DNA of 64,000 nt from Capsicum annuum. Taxonomy: Eukaryota > Streptophyta > Magnoliopsida > Solanales > Solanaceae. The stretch spans positions 236,481 through 300,480 of the forward strand of contig NW_025857520.1 of assembly GCF_002878395.1 (NCBI RefSeq). Direction: 5' to 3'. Below, piece after piece: positions 35,198 through 47,460 of this stretch. The position numbers and the translations under genes were made by a program. How positions within the stretch are numbered: the first letter of the stretch is position 1; each line of letters begins with the position of its first letter. The notes beneath the pieces are model-generated. The model made no database searches. It had not been told where the DNA came from and saw only the letters and a list, made by a program, of their open reading frames with translations.

Positions 35198-36890
35198 CAA
35201 AACCCGAACCAGGGCCTGATCATGATCAGTATCTCAAGTCCACCGAGGACTAGAGACTACCCCCTCTTGCTAGCCAAAAAACACAATACGGCGAACAACG
35301 AATGAATACTAAACATATAATAATATAGAAAGTTAGATCACTTAAAATTACTTAAAGATGTCCAACCAACAACTCTAAATCCATAGTAGTCCACAAAACA
35401 TCTAACTAGACCAAAACCAATCTAAGTCAGGACATGCCCCTGATATTAGCCAAAAAGAATCTGAATGAAATAGTCTATGAAATAATGAAACCAAATTATG
35501 AAATGAGGATCTCTTGAACAATGGAAGATCACCACTTCAATATTACTAATAATAGATCCAAAAATCCTATCACTGCACAAGAAAAAAAGAAGTGTTTTAG
35601 TTCCCTACATCAAATGGGGATATAACATCTGAAGACAGTTAGCGGGGTAAGCGCTGCCATGTTACTCAGGGAAAAGATAAAATAATGTTAAGTCAAAACC
35701 ATAGTAAAATCCACATGCACACATTGTACATACATACATATATATATATATATCGAATGGGATACAATGTTTGAAAACATTTAGCGAGGTGAGCGCTACT
35801 ATGTAACTCAGGGAAGAGATAAAATATTGTCAAGTCAAAACCATAGTAAATCCATTTGCACACATTGTACATACACAAATATATATGAGCGCTACTATGT
35901 AACTCAGGGAAGGGATAAAATATTGTCAAGTCAAAACCACAGTAAAATCCACATGCACATATTGTACATACACAAATATATGTATATATATATATAATGA
36001 TGGGATACGGAACAAGGTTTAGAATGAACTTTAAATCATTAGGCTAGGCTATGTAGCTCCGCTGTCATAATAGTAATCACGGGATATACTAACCCAACTC
36101 TCACCCCATGGTCAGGCCCAATGTGCGTGTTTGTATGAATCACAGAATAATCATAATACATATGCATAGAGGACTTGAACCTCCCGGTCATATACTAAGG
36201 GTGATAGGAACAGTCGATTATAAAGAAAGAGTGACTCAAAAACTCAATAATTTAGACCCCCACTATGAAAAATATGGTTTTTAGTAGTAGTCCTCTCGAG
36301 ATTTCCACTTTTATGACATAATACATAACCCCATTTAAGCCAAAATTAAAAACACTTAGCACATAGCCCATTTATTTAATCAAGAAGTCATTTATTAAGG
36401 AAATATCAAGTGGTATCGTCATACCGACAATAGCTTGCAAGCACATGTCAATTTACCAAACATAACCATTTTCCAATGGGACTCTAACCTATTAACTAGG
36501 TAGAATCAAAAGTTCCAAGTAGGAATCAAACCCTTTAGCCAAATGGGACTCTAACCCTCCTCAACTAATAGGAATCCAAAGTCCCAAGTAGGAACAAAAT
36601 CATTTAGTCATAGAAGACTCTAACCCATTGGACAATAGGACTTCGAAGTTTCAATTCAAAACTATTTCATGGTCATTAAGACCTTTCAAAAGCCAATTTA
36701 TCCATTTATGCAAGGTATTAGTTAAAAAATAGTAGACAAATCCAAATGATAATTCATATTCCAAAAACAATAATGCAAGTGGGTTGATGTTCTCATTAAT
36801 TTCAACATCAAAATTCAGTCTCTTGGGGGAAACCATGACACCTATTCCATAACCATTCCTATTTATCATGCTCAACTAACTTCATGATTT
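35198..36890 (-). repeat. Chromovirus-like LTR, diverged relative of 30853-32758
   Basis: Its left 75 bp ('gtatctcaagtccaccgagg') align with the left end of the LTR at 30853 ('gtatctcaagcccaccgtgg') at roughly 70% by eye, and 'gctatgtagctccgctgtcat' near 36050 matches 'ggtgtagctcgttccatcat' near 31465. That divergence is large for a pair of LTRs of one copy. It contains a triplicated block at 35634-35990. The right border is approximate, where a different LTR type starts. Confidence 0.65.
35634..35990 (-). repeat. Triplicated LTR segment
   Basis: Three copies of a segment beginning 'gcgctactatgtaactcaggg' at 35651, 35793 and 35889 (spacing 142 and 96 bp), each with 'aatattgtcaagtcaaaacc' and 'cattgtacatac' and ending in a TA-rich tract. 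The LTR at 30853 has the block once (about 31290-31420). Confidence 0.8.
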
Positions 36891-38296
36891 ATGGGCAAGA
36901 CAATCATTTTCAAATATAATAACCCAACTTGAGTTGGGGTCCAATTCCCTAGGAATGGGATTAGTCTTCAAATCCTATTGATCTTGAAAACTGCTAAAGA
37001 TATACCCATAATGTAAATAAAATAAAAGACATAAATTAAAATGGGAGTGTTGGTTAGGAAGGTTATTTTGATGAAATCGAATCAACCTACCATTTAAGAG
37101 CAACAAAAGTAGGTAATATTTCAATAAGAGAATAGTCTTGGAATTTTTTTCTTCCTAGGGGAAAATAATGCATGGGTTCATGATAATTAAATGCAAATTC
37201 TAGCTAATAACTATATGGGTAGTCCCGATTAGGGGTTTTGATGCTAGTTTTTCAACTAACCACAAAAAACATCACCTATGGAACCTTTTGGATACCTCAT
37301 GGGTATGGCAAACAAATCTAGCCAAAACTTCAATTGGGCATCCCTATTTCTAGGAAGATACCCAAGACAACAAATTCACAATCTATTCCTATTTCTAAGA
37401 CAATGTAAAGGAATAAGCTAATGCTTATTTTTTAGTTTGGTAATACCTTGTCACCCATATACCTTCTTCAAGGATGATATAGTATTCATAAGCATACCCA
37501 CATCTCTCTTTCAAAGATGGTGTGAGATTTTGGGAATTTGTGATTTTTCACTCACAAATTCCTACTCAACAAGCAAGTATTAGTGAAAATCAACATCATT
37601 AACAAAGATTTTACACTAATAATCAAAACCAACACATATTTGCACCTATTACAAGATAATTCCATGATACTTGTTTAGATAATCATGAAGTTTTAGGAAA
37701 GAAATATAGTAAAATGGTCATTCAAATCACCCATTAAAGATGCAAGCCTGAGTATTCTTCAATTAAGCTTCAATTACAAAAAGATTCATTCTTAAAATTA
37801 ACCACAATATTCTTGCCTAATTTAATAGGGTTTTGCAAAGCAAAAACTTCAAAATCTAGTAGGTGATCCCTAAAAAGTGAAAGGGTTTTCGTCCTATAAA
37901 GAATTGGAACCTGCTATGGGAAATTACATTTCTGCTCCAGGGCTATTTTTTGTGCCTTCGCAGTCACCTGTGATCGATCGCAGCTCCCACAATTGCAGTG
38001 AGCCCATCGCAATCGCGTGCCTTGACTAATTTTTGTTGGTTGCAATTGCGACCCTTAGACTATGATCATGGTAACTGAGAGTCAGTTACAGCTCCTGCTT
38101 TTCCAGCTTTGCACTAACTCTTCCTTTTTTATATCATTTTAGGTTATTTCATTTCTTTTTTTCTCATCACCTGTATACCTGCAAAACATGGGAATTAGTG
38201 CTAAAAATGAAAAATTTATGTTATTAACACCTTTAAATTATAGTAGTATGCACGAATTTGGGTGTCAATAAGTGGTAAATTTATCACTCATCAACA
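36891..38296 (-). repeat. Athila/Tat-like 3' LTR
   Basis: Minus-strand start TGTTGATGAG at 38296, right after a purine tract. The left part carries 'ttggggtccaattccctagg', a phrase of the kind found at LTR ends in this group. Iterated 'gcaattgcgac' type words lie at 37970-38090. The left border is approximate. Confidence 0.6.
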
Positions 38297-38692
38297 CCCT
38301 CGACTTAAACCTTTGTTTGTCCCCAAGCAACACTACTTCTTAATCAATTAGACTATGGAATTAGAAGCCCATTTAAATGACCTAATGATCACAATGACTT
38401 CAAGCTTGATTAATACCATCAAGTATCTCTCAAGCATTGGCAATGCTATTTGCACAACATCTCTCAACATGAAGCACAATCTCAAAGAAACAAAAGACTT
38501 TAAAGAAAAACAAGCAATAATTACTAACTCTCTAGAAGTGACTCTCCATCGATAGTAACTCAAATATACTTCTTTGACAGATTTTTAGAATATGACAATT
38601 TCACCCGCCTCTATTAGTCTAATGCCTCCTCACAAAAAGAAAATCCTACATACCAAATTATATATTATTCAACAAGGTATTTAAGTGCTAAC
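38297..38692 (-). other. Athila/Tat-like internal 3' end with polypurine tract
   Basis: Minus strand ...CTTGGGGACAAACAAAGGTT followed by TTAAGTCGAGGG is the usual tail of this group ('gacaaac.aag' before the purine tract). The rest of its interior is lost to or displaced by the element at 38693. Confidence 0.6.
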
Positions 38693-40403
38693 TAACAGCT
38701 CCCAAGTGCACACACATGTGTATATGGTCAATCAAGTAGTAAAGTGGCCTTTAAGAAAGTTGGATATAGATCCCACAGGGGCTTGATCTAACAATAATTT
38801 GATTTCAGTTCTCAGTTTAATTTCAATTGATGCAAGAGAAACCAAAATAGAGTTTGTAATTTGTAAACTAAAGAAAAGTGAACAATCTAGAAAGTAAAAG
38901 TATTGGAACAGTAAATGGAGTAAAGCCCAGGGTTAAAGCACTTTGAGCAATCATACTATGTTACGGAATTTCATTTGCTAACTTGCTTATCTCAGTTGTT
39001 GATTTGTAGGTTGAATTGCATGATCATGGTCTCCCGACCTCTAACCGCTTACCTAATTTGGACATTACTCCTACATCATTGATTGGGGATGTAATAATCC
39101 AATTAAGTTATTTAAGCTATCATCCTACATTTGAATAAACTAAGGCATCTATGTATATCACTGTCCTAGATGCTAATTTGAATTCCTTTTTTCCAAAAGC
39201 AATACAAACCATACTTTTTTTATTCCCATGTTCTATCTCCCTATTCCCTCTCCCGAGATCACAAGGTTGCTAATAAATGTATTCTAAGGGTGATCAAGCC
39301 TCAAAATAGTTGAAACAAGATTGAACAAACAACCACTATGATAAGCAAATAAACAAAATCAATCCATAATAATAGAAGGTATGTTCTTGGATTTAACCCC
39401 GGAGAGGATGTTTCTAGCCACTCATAGTCATAATCATGATCCTGAAGGTTGAATACATGTTATGATCTAATTGAATGCTAAATAAAAGTATGAAAAACCT
39501 AAAAAATGAGTAGTAGCAGCTCCTTGATGTTCCAAGACATTCACAGATGATCTACAATGAGTAAAAAGTCATGTATTTCTAGGATATGCAAACCCTAAGC
39601 CATGTAAAAGAATGATTTGCAGCTCGGCCATGTTTGAACTAAGGTCGCATCACACTAGCTAGTTAAGTTGATCATGGGTTGCGGCGTACTAAAGGGTCAA
39701 GTTAAGTAGGGGTCGCAGTGAACCCCTTGCTTGAGTAAAATAAGGGTCATGGTGCACCCTTTGCTTGAGGCAAATAAGGGTAACGGCGCACCCCTATCGT
39801 GATCCCTCACTAGAAGTTGCATCCATGTTTTTGGCTAAGTGTGGAACGTCCCTCCTTCCATCCCTTGTATTGTGGTGCATTTTCAATGGATTTCCAGCCT
39901 TTATGTCATCCATATATCATCATAATCATCTCACAAAGCATCCTACGTAACCACACATCACTGATAAGAGATAATAACAACACAATATCCATAACGATGA
40001 ATCAAAATAAGAGCAAAGACTAGGCTAGTTCATGTTGATCTTCAACTTATTATTCCAACTCTACACTTAATCAAACTGTACATTGCACATCACCAAAAAA
40101 TTGTTCCACTCATAATTTCACTTTTAAACCATTTGAAGTTCCTTAAACACATTAGAATACATCAAGTTAGACTGGACAAGCTACTAGCTCAAGCTAGTAA
40201 AACAAGTTTCCTTAATTGAACCCTAAATGACTCAATTAAGTACATACTTGTTTCGAATTCAGTTTGAACATTGTAATCACACACTTGGGCACTTAAATAC
40301 TTAGTTATATCATATCAACACATAGAGCACACAAAATATCCTTAAAAGAAGGCTAAATAAGCTAGAATAGTAACACTAGAGTGCATAAATACACCCAACA
40401 ACA
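38693..40403 (-). repeat. 3' LTR of Athila/Tat-like element
   Basis: 1711 bp, minus-strand start TGTTGTTGGGTGT at 40403 and end near 38693. It carries repeated 'aataagggtcatggtgcacc' type units at about 39690-39810. Confidence 0.75.
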
Positions 40404-42122
40404 CCACGCCAGATTAAAGCCTTGTTCATCCTCAAACAACTCTTAAATCTAAGCATTATAAGCTGAGGAGACTCTGCACTTCTACTACATGCAGGACAAT
40501 AAAGCTAGTAATACAATGACTACACAAAATGCAAGTTACTACACTAAGCATGTTATTTACACAATTGATAGCTCATGAACACTAATCCAAAACATCCTAG
40601 CCTCAAGAATTGACTCACCTAGTTGGAAAACACATGAATATTGTTCAACTAAGGACATCTTACAAATTACCAACATTTATCAAAATGTACCCCTCACAAT
40701 AAGAGAGTTACTCATAATCACTTACATCAAAGCATTTTATAATATAATGGGTGCAAGAAAAAAATTATGCTCACTGTTATAAGGAATTCATAGGTTACAA
40801 ATAATGAACGATAGGATTGACCTTAGTGTAGTGCTCTACTAATATCAGAATGCTAAACTTAGGATCATATAGGTATTTTTTGAGTTGTAATATAGGCTAA
40901 GGGACAGGTAGGAACTATTTTGGAATAATAGTGACTATCTTCCCTAAGTGATTTACTACATCACTTTTTACAATTAAAACCAATTTCTAAAGACTAAATT
41001 ACACCATTTTTGTCTACCTCATTCTTTTGTTTTTCACCCCATCTTATTAAGATCATTTATGTACACTATGGTGGGAGCATTCTATGAGCAACTCATTTAA
41101 TTTGAACAAAATTTATTCTTTTTATTACTCAACGCCCAACCATAACATATAACAATTCTTTTAAACACCAATAACTATCACTTTGGGGCTTCGCTTCAAC
41201 TTTTTCTTCTTCAATTTGATACTCCTTAACTTACTAATTTTACACTAAAGTGCTTAGGAGATTTGGATCAAATTATGGTCTATCAACGAAGGGATTAGGC
41301 TCAATATCAGACAACCAAAGAAAAAGATAAATGCTCAATGGGGATTACTAGGATTATGCACAAAGTTAGGTTTAAAGAAGGTATAAAATAAGGCTATCAA
41401 AGAAATACCTATATCATATCCTAAACCCACACTCTTTAATTTGTGTTGCACACACATACTGGGGAAGTTCTATACATCACACGCAATAAATAATCAACAA
41501 ACCTCTCACACACATGGAACATGGTCAACTAAATAGGATCATCATAGATTCATAACCAAACAATTGAATAAATTCAAACTTTAAGGAAAAAGGTACAAGA
41601 GTGATAAACATAAGCTTAGTTGTCTAAAAAGTAACAATTATCACAATTAGCATAAATTTTTTTCAAACAAACACTTGCACCATTAAGTCAAATATAGCAT
41701 CAACATAAATATCTCACTTATTCCAAACCTAAAAATTTAAAATTTACCCTAAAAATGGGAATTTCCCCACCCCACACTTAAAAATTTACCTTTTCCCCAA
41801 AGTATAATTTAAAAGTAGAGATAGAAATACTCCTTAATGTCCATAGGCGTAGCTAGTATCATTTTTTATATATCAAGTAGATCCGGGGACCCCTCACTTA
41901 GTCTCTACCATGCTCTTTAGCTCAGGTTGTTTGGTACTCAGACTTCCAATCAACCTGTGAATCAACAAAACAAAAGCTACGTGAAGTAAAAAACTAAAAA
42001 TAAACATAACTACTTAACTTGGGTTGCCTCCAAAGCAGTGTCTGATTAAGCGTCACGGTATGACCCAACTTACGTTTAGCTTAATTCCTTCATCCTTTTC
42101 CTCACGCATTGATGCCATCTTC
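40404..42122 (-). other. Post-protease spacer and 3' untranslated region
   Basis: About 60-80 bp after the protease frame ends (42120) the minus strand reads GACGCTTAATCAGACACTGC and then TTTGGAGGCAACCCAAG (42022-42040), a phrase that in full Athila/Tat elements lies after integrase. The remaining 1.6 kb is AT-rich and non-coding, ending at the 3' LTR with 'tgttgttgg'. It holds no RT or integrase motifs. Confidence 0.65.
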
Positions 42123-42866
42123 TTATTCATTTAAACCTCTTGAGTGTGCACTCTCAAGATCAACAGTATTATCAACTTTAGCCTTTTTAGGCTTATCCAC
42201 TTGTATCATGCTGGCCAGTGGTGGTTTTTTCTTAGGAAGCTCAATGAGGTAGTCTGAAGAGGACTTTAGCAGACTATCCACCCCACACTTATCCCCTTTA
42301 ATAACAGTAATCATACATAAGTCATTGTAGTGGTATATTGCATTAAGTGCTTCGTAAACTTTAAATACCGCCTCTTCATCCTCCAATTTCATTATGAGGG
42401 TAACTTTTCTAACATCAATTAAAGATCCTCCAGTTGCTAAGAATGGATGCCCTATAATGATTGGTGCCTATTTGTCTTCTTTAAAATCTAAAATAATAAA
42501 GTTAGTAGGAATAACAAATTTACCAACCTTTATGAGGATATCCTCAATAATTCATTCTGGGCGAGCAATGATCCAATTCACCAATTGCAATAGCACAGGG
42601 CTCGGTCTAGGCTTCCCCAAGTCCAAAGTGTTGAATAGGGAGAGGGGTATCAAGTTGACACTAGCCCCTATGTCACTCAGAGCATGGACTACTTTACTAC
42701 TTCCAATTTGAATAAAGAGAGTAAACTTCCCCAGATCCTTTAATTTTTTGGAGATTTTATGTGTCACCAACACTCTATACTCTTCAGTGAGTGCTACCAC
42801 CTCGACATCCTGAAACCTCACCTTATTAGCAACCATAGTCCATAAGTACTTAGAGTACTTGGGCAT
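42123..42866 (-). pseudogene. Athila/Tat-like aspartic protease remnant
   Basis: One reading frame from 42866 to 42123 interrupted by two stops (42552 and a TAG near 42472). It contains VALTEEYRVLVTHKISKKLK, LFIQIGSSKV and HALSDIGASVNLIPLSLF, in which DIGAS is the protease active site (Asp codon 42672-42674), and, after the stops, IILDFKEDK and GHPFLATGGSLIDV. The C-terminal VDKPKKAKVDN tail is open. The catalytic Asp is intact, but the stops prevent a full protein. Confidence 0.88.
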
Positions 42867-43330
42867 TCCCTACAAAACATCTAACAAAGGTAAGTTGGTG
42901 TAAAGCTCTCTGAAAGTGTCAAAGAATTTCTTAAAACATGAATCCTCCTTTTCCTTTTTGTACTTGTGTGGAAAAGGATGTTGTGGCATCTACTTCTCCA
43001 CTTCTGCAATAATTTTTTCTTTAGAGTACTTAGACTTTCTTAAATTTTTAAACATATTTTTGGATACACGTGGGGGAGTCAAATCTGCATCTACCTGCTT
43101 AGTTGCTTTTGGAGGTTCTTCATTGAGCTCTTTACCACCCCTCAAAGTGATTGCCATTACTTGTTTTGTATTTTCTATATCTTCTGGAAAACCACCTTAA
43201 GGCTTAGTACTTAGTGTCTATTGTAAATGCCCCAACTATAACTCTAAGCTTCATATGGTAGCTTGCTAATTTTTTACTTCTACTTGTTAACTTTTCATAT
43301 CCGCGTCCATTTATTCTTGACAAGCTAAAA
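42867..43330 (-). other. Gag-protease linker
   Basis: Minus strand reads a lysine- and proline-rich linker (the usual PPFPHKYKKEK-like stretch near 42960) with stops. It corresponds to the variable region ahead of protease and has no domain. Confidence 0.5.
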
Positions 43331-44330
43331 GTTCTTTCATCAACTCTTCTACATTTCTAATTGACTAATTTGGTCGAACCTACTGCTTTGGGGAATTCTA
43401 TGTCTGGCACTTCATTTTGTGGTTGTTACCATAATTAGGCCTTTTAACATTACCCACATATATTATCGATTCTAGATTTGCAGCACACATAGCTGTTGAA
43501 TGGCCACTATTATGCAAAATTCACACCAACCTGTAGCTTGTTGGATTGCATTGATTGTAGTTCTTGGTGGTGCTACTCCAAACTGTAGACTGCATATTTG
43601 ATTTTGCAATATAGAGATCTAAGTATATATGGCAGTGAATTGGTCAACCTATAGTACACCTGCAACTCTTTTTGTAGTGCTCCTTGAGTCTAAATGCTAC
43701 TTAGGATTCCCTTGAGTTATGCAGTTCAATAAATTTTACAACTCATCATAAGTCATCTTAAGAGCTTGACCACCTCAGCTGAATCTAACAAAATTTTTTT
43801 ATTGTGGTCAAGAGCCTCTACAAAAGTATGAGCAAGTATGTCATTGGACTATTAGTTGTGTGGACAATCCCGAAGAAGTGTTTTGAAGCACTTGCAAGCA
43901 TGGTATAGATTCTTATCTGGATTTTGTTTGAAGCACACTATCTGAATGAGAAGTCTCCCAGTCTTGCCAGATAGGAAAAATCAAATAAGGAATTTTGAGC
44001 CATGTTTTTCCATGATGTGATTGAATTTATCGGCTCTGCATTCAACCACTTTTTTTCTTCCCCCAATAGTGAAAAGGGGAACAATGTCATCCTTACATTA
44101 TCTATATTGAACCCCATAGGAATGAATATGTCACTAATTTCAAGGAAATTTTGCAAGTGGACCTGTGGATCTTTATGTGAAAGCCTGTGAACTATCCACT
44201 GCTAATCAGACATTGTACCATATTCTATTTGTGCTAAAAATTGCCTCAAGCTGCCAACTTCTAAAATAGGGAGGTCAAATTTATTGGAAGTGAGATTGCC
44301 ACTTCATTGACTATCCTGCGGGCTGCTTGT
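43331..44330 (-). pseudogene. Athila/Tat-like gag remnant
   Basis: Open at 44156-43938 with FLEISDIFIPMGFNIDNVRM, TLFPFSLLGEEKKWLNAEP and NSITSWKNMAQNSLFDF, the capsid core of this group. A stop follows, and then broken pieces of the C-terminal gag (a D-G-Q-like and a W-W region near 43430-43560). The frame is lost in the leftward half. Confidence 0.82.
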
Positions 44331-44580
44331 TCTTTAGCCATTAGAGCAAGATTTTCTTAATCTTCTTGGATTTGTAAAATTCAAGGGAGAAGGATTTCTT
44401 CTCTTCTTTGTTGATGGAAAATTTGCTCAGGTTCTGAGCTTGGCCTAACCAAGTCCTGATTCCTTGCCAGCTTACTACTTTATAAACCTATTTTGTGCAT
44501 ATGCTCAACAAAATCCAAGAGTAAAAATACCCAAGAAATCTAAAATGAAAACTAAATATAAAATATTTGCCAAATTACAA
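44331..44580 (-). other. 5' leader of Athila/Tat-like element
   Basis: Sequence between primer site and recognisable gag. It probably encodes the N-terminus of gag, but stops prevent a reading. No other feature is seen. Confidence 0.4.
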
Positions 44581-44599
44581 GTCCCCAACAATGGTGCCA
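44581..44599 (-). other. Primer-binding site, Asp-tRNA type
   Basis: Minus strand TGGCACCATTGTTGGGGAC, close to the TGGCGCCGTTGCCGGGGA type used by Athila/Tat elements, six bases from the LTR end. Confidence 0.82.
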
Positions 44600-44605
44600 A
44601 AAACT

Positions 44606-46068
44606 TGACAGTGCCCAAGTACACATGCAAGTGTACGTGGTCTATTAAATAGTAAAGTGGCCTTCAAGAAAGTCAGATATCGATCCCACAGGGACTTAAT
44701 CTAACAATATATCGATTTTAGTTCTTGATTTAGATTCAATTGATGGTAGAATAACTAAAAGAGAGTTTTTAATTTGAAACTAAAGAAAAGTGAACAATGC
44801 GGAAAATAAAAATCTCAGAATAATCAATGCAGTTAATCCCAAGGTTAAAGAACTTTTAATAATCAGACTACGTTATTGAACTTCATTCATTAACATGCTT
44901 ACCTTGGTTGTAGATTCATAGGGTTAAATACATAATCATGGTCTCCTGACCTCTAAATGTTTACCTAATTTGGACATTACCACTACATCATTGAGCGGGG
45001 ATGTAATAATATAATTTAGTTTTTAAGCTATCATTCTACGTGTGAATCAAGTAAGGCCACTAAGTACATTCCTATCCTATATGATAATTTGAAATCCTTA
45101 TTTCATAAAAGAATACAAACCATACTTTTTTCATTCCCATATTCTATCTCCCTATTTCCTCTCTCGAGATTAGAAAGTTGACAATAGATGAATTCTAAGG
45201 GCGATCAAGTCTTAGAATAGTTAAAACAAGAATTAAAAAAAAACCATTATGATAAGAAAATCAAACAAAATCTATGCATAATAATAGAAGACATGTTCTT
45301 TGCTTTTACCCCGGAAAGGGAGTTTCTAGCCACTCATTGTCATAATTATTTCCAAAAGGTTAAATATATGTCATGATCTAATCGAATGCAAAATAAAATT
45401 TTGTAAAACCTAAATACCGTGTAGTAGCATCTCCTTGATGTTCCAAGGCATTCAAAGATGATTTACAATGTATACAAAGTTATGTATTTATAGGATATGC
45501 CAAGCCTAAACCGTGTGGAGGAAAGATTTGCAACTTAGCAGTGTTTGAATTAGGGTTGCACCGCACTAGCTATTCAAGTTGATAATGGGTTGTTGCGTAG
45601 TAGCTGGTCAAGTCAAGTAGGGGTCATACTGCACCCCTTTCTTGATTCAAATAGGGGTCGTGGCGCACCCCTATCCCGATGCCTTACTCGAAGTTGTATC
45701 TATGGTTTTGGCTGTACTGAACGTCCTCCTTCCATCCTTTGTATTGTGGTGCATTTTCAATGGATTTTCAGCCTTTATTTATCCATATATCATCATATTC
45801 TACTCACAAAGCTTCCTACATAACCATATAACATGGATTAAAGATAATAACAACACAATATCTATAACAATGAAACAAAATAAGAGCTAAGACTAGGCTA
45901 GTTCATGTTGATCTTCAACTTATTATTCCACCTCTACACTTAATAAATATGAAATTTTCTCATCACCAACAATTTTTTCCTCTCATAATTACTAATTTAA
46001 ACCCTTTGGAACTGTTTAAACACATTAGAATCCATTAAGTTAGACTAGACCAACAACTAGCTCAAGCT
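44606..46068 (-). repeat. 5' LTR of Athila/Tat-like element, truncated
   Basis: Minus-strand end ...GGGCACTGTCA at 44606. It aligns with 38693-40200 and stops at about 46068, after 'actagctcaagct', so about 250 bp of its 5' end are missing where the next gypsy fragment begins. Confidence 0.75.
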
Positions 46069-46389
46069 TGTTTTACCTATATTTTCATTATTAACAATGG
46101 ATTATAGGTAAGAATCCTTCATTTTCAAGCCTTAATTTCTTAAATTTTTTACCAAAACCCAAATTATCTTGACAACATGATTTTAGGCCAAATTAGATTG
46201 GTTTTAACTTGATTATTAAGGATTATGATTCACTAATAGTGTATGAATGTTAGGTTGATCTCGAAAACATGTTTTTCATATGTGGGAACCACTAGGGTTT
46301 TTTTGTGTCATTTTTGGACCCAAAGTACAATGGTTCAATATGGGTATCGATATTCTCATAATGATGTATAGATTGTACTTTTGATAAAA

Positions 46390-47460
46390 GAGGACAAGTG
46401 CTACCTCTATGCTATATGATGGTCCTGAGACCAAGCTGGGAATCCTATTTCTCTTCTTGGATGACCTAGAGGTCGAGGATAGCCACATGATATGTCCTTA
46501 GCTAGGGACTAATATAGTCCACCTTCCCAAAACCAAGTTCCTACACCAGTTGTGGGCCAAGGACCAGCCCAGGCTCTACCAGGATTTTCTCCTTCTTCAT
46601 TACTAAAACATGACTTAATTCAGCTTTTCGGGATTATTGGTGGTGTGCCTTCTGATGATGCATAGTCTACTAATGATAGTGCTATAGAGACAAGGGTGAA
46701 ACTTGTAGCTACAACTCAAAGTGTTAAGGTTCTTCCTGTGGTGGTAGTTTTTCAATCGATAGTTATTTAGCTAGTTGTGACCCAACCTCCTATTTTTCTT
46801 TGGAGCAAAAGATATTAGGTGGATTCTTCAGGTTGGCTTCACCTGGGTTCTCTGGTGCTATCGGCGTTGATATGTGGTTCTCTGACTTCTTGTGAGGATA
46901 GGCTTTATGGTTCAGGACTGGTTGAGACTCTTTGTGTGGATTACACCACATTACAATTGAAATCTTTTGCTCATCATTAGTGGAGAGTTTTTATGGATTC
47001 TAGACAACCTGGATCTTCCCCCTTGTCATGGACCCAGTTCTTTGAGATATTCTTAGATAAATATATGTTATGCAACCTTAGAGATCAACTGTGGGATTTA
47101 TTCTCCAGATTGGTGGAGGGCTCCATGACAGTTGCCGAGTATGAGGCCCATTTCAATAAGTTGGCCAGGCATGTGACTTCTATTTTAGATACTCAGTATG
47201 AGAGAGTTTATTGTTTTTTAGAGGGTTGAAAATCCCTATTCGTATGTAATCTTAAGAGTCTAGTTGTTGTGGGTAGTAATTTTGTTGATGTTTCAAATCA
47301 TGCGCTAGAGGAGGTACACCGAGAGACTCATGAGTACCTTGATAAAAGGCTTAGATTTCATGATAGATTCAGTAGGAGCCATAGCAGTTACCATCTCAGA
47401 GGTGGTAGTTCTCATGTTGGATATTCTCTATGCCTATTTTTTCAGCCTCAAGGTTAGCCT
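46390..47460 (+). pseudogene. Gypsy gag remnant
   Basis: The N-terminal part is broken into several frames (PGFSGAIGVDMWF near 46850; DRLYGSGLVETLCVDYTT near 46905-46955). It is then open at 46993-47229: GSSPLSWTQFFEIFLDKYM, the gag core, and EGSMTVAEYEAHFNKLARHV. A TGA stop follows YCFLEG, and the downstream frame 47269-47457 continues with HRETHEYLDKRLRF. It fits Retrotrans_gag of a Tekay-like chromovirus but is a different subfamily from the gag at 16613. Confidence 0.82.

Larger units (their letters stand above)
38693..46068 (-). mobile_element. Athila/Tat-like element without RT and integrase
   Basis: About 7.4 kb on the minus strand: truncated 5' LTR (44606-46068), primer site (44581-44599), gag, protease, a 'GGAGGCAACCC' spacer and 3' LTR (38693-40403). 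The two LTRs share 'gtaaagtggccttcaagaaag' and 'gatcccacaggg' near their left ends and stay alignable for about 1.4 kb. No RT, RNase H or integrase motif is present in the interior (40404-44580), which is too short to hold them. Confidence 0.8.

Noticed and set aside
42394..42711. Plus-strand ORF of 105 codons
   Set aside because: Antisense to the Athila-like protease at 42123-42866, whose active site and flanking motifs explain the openness.
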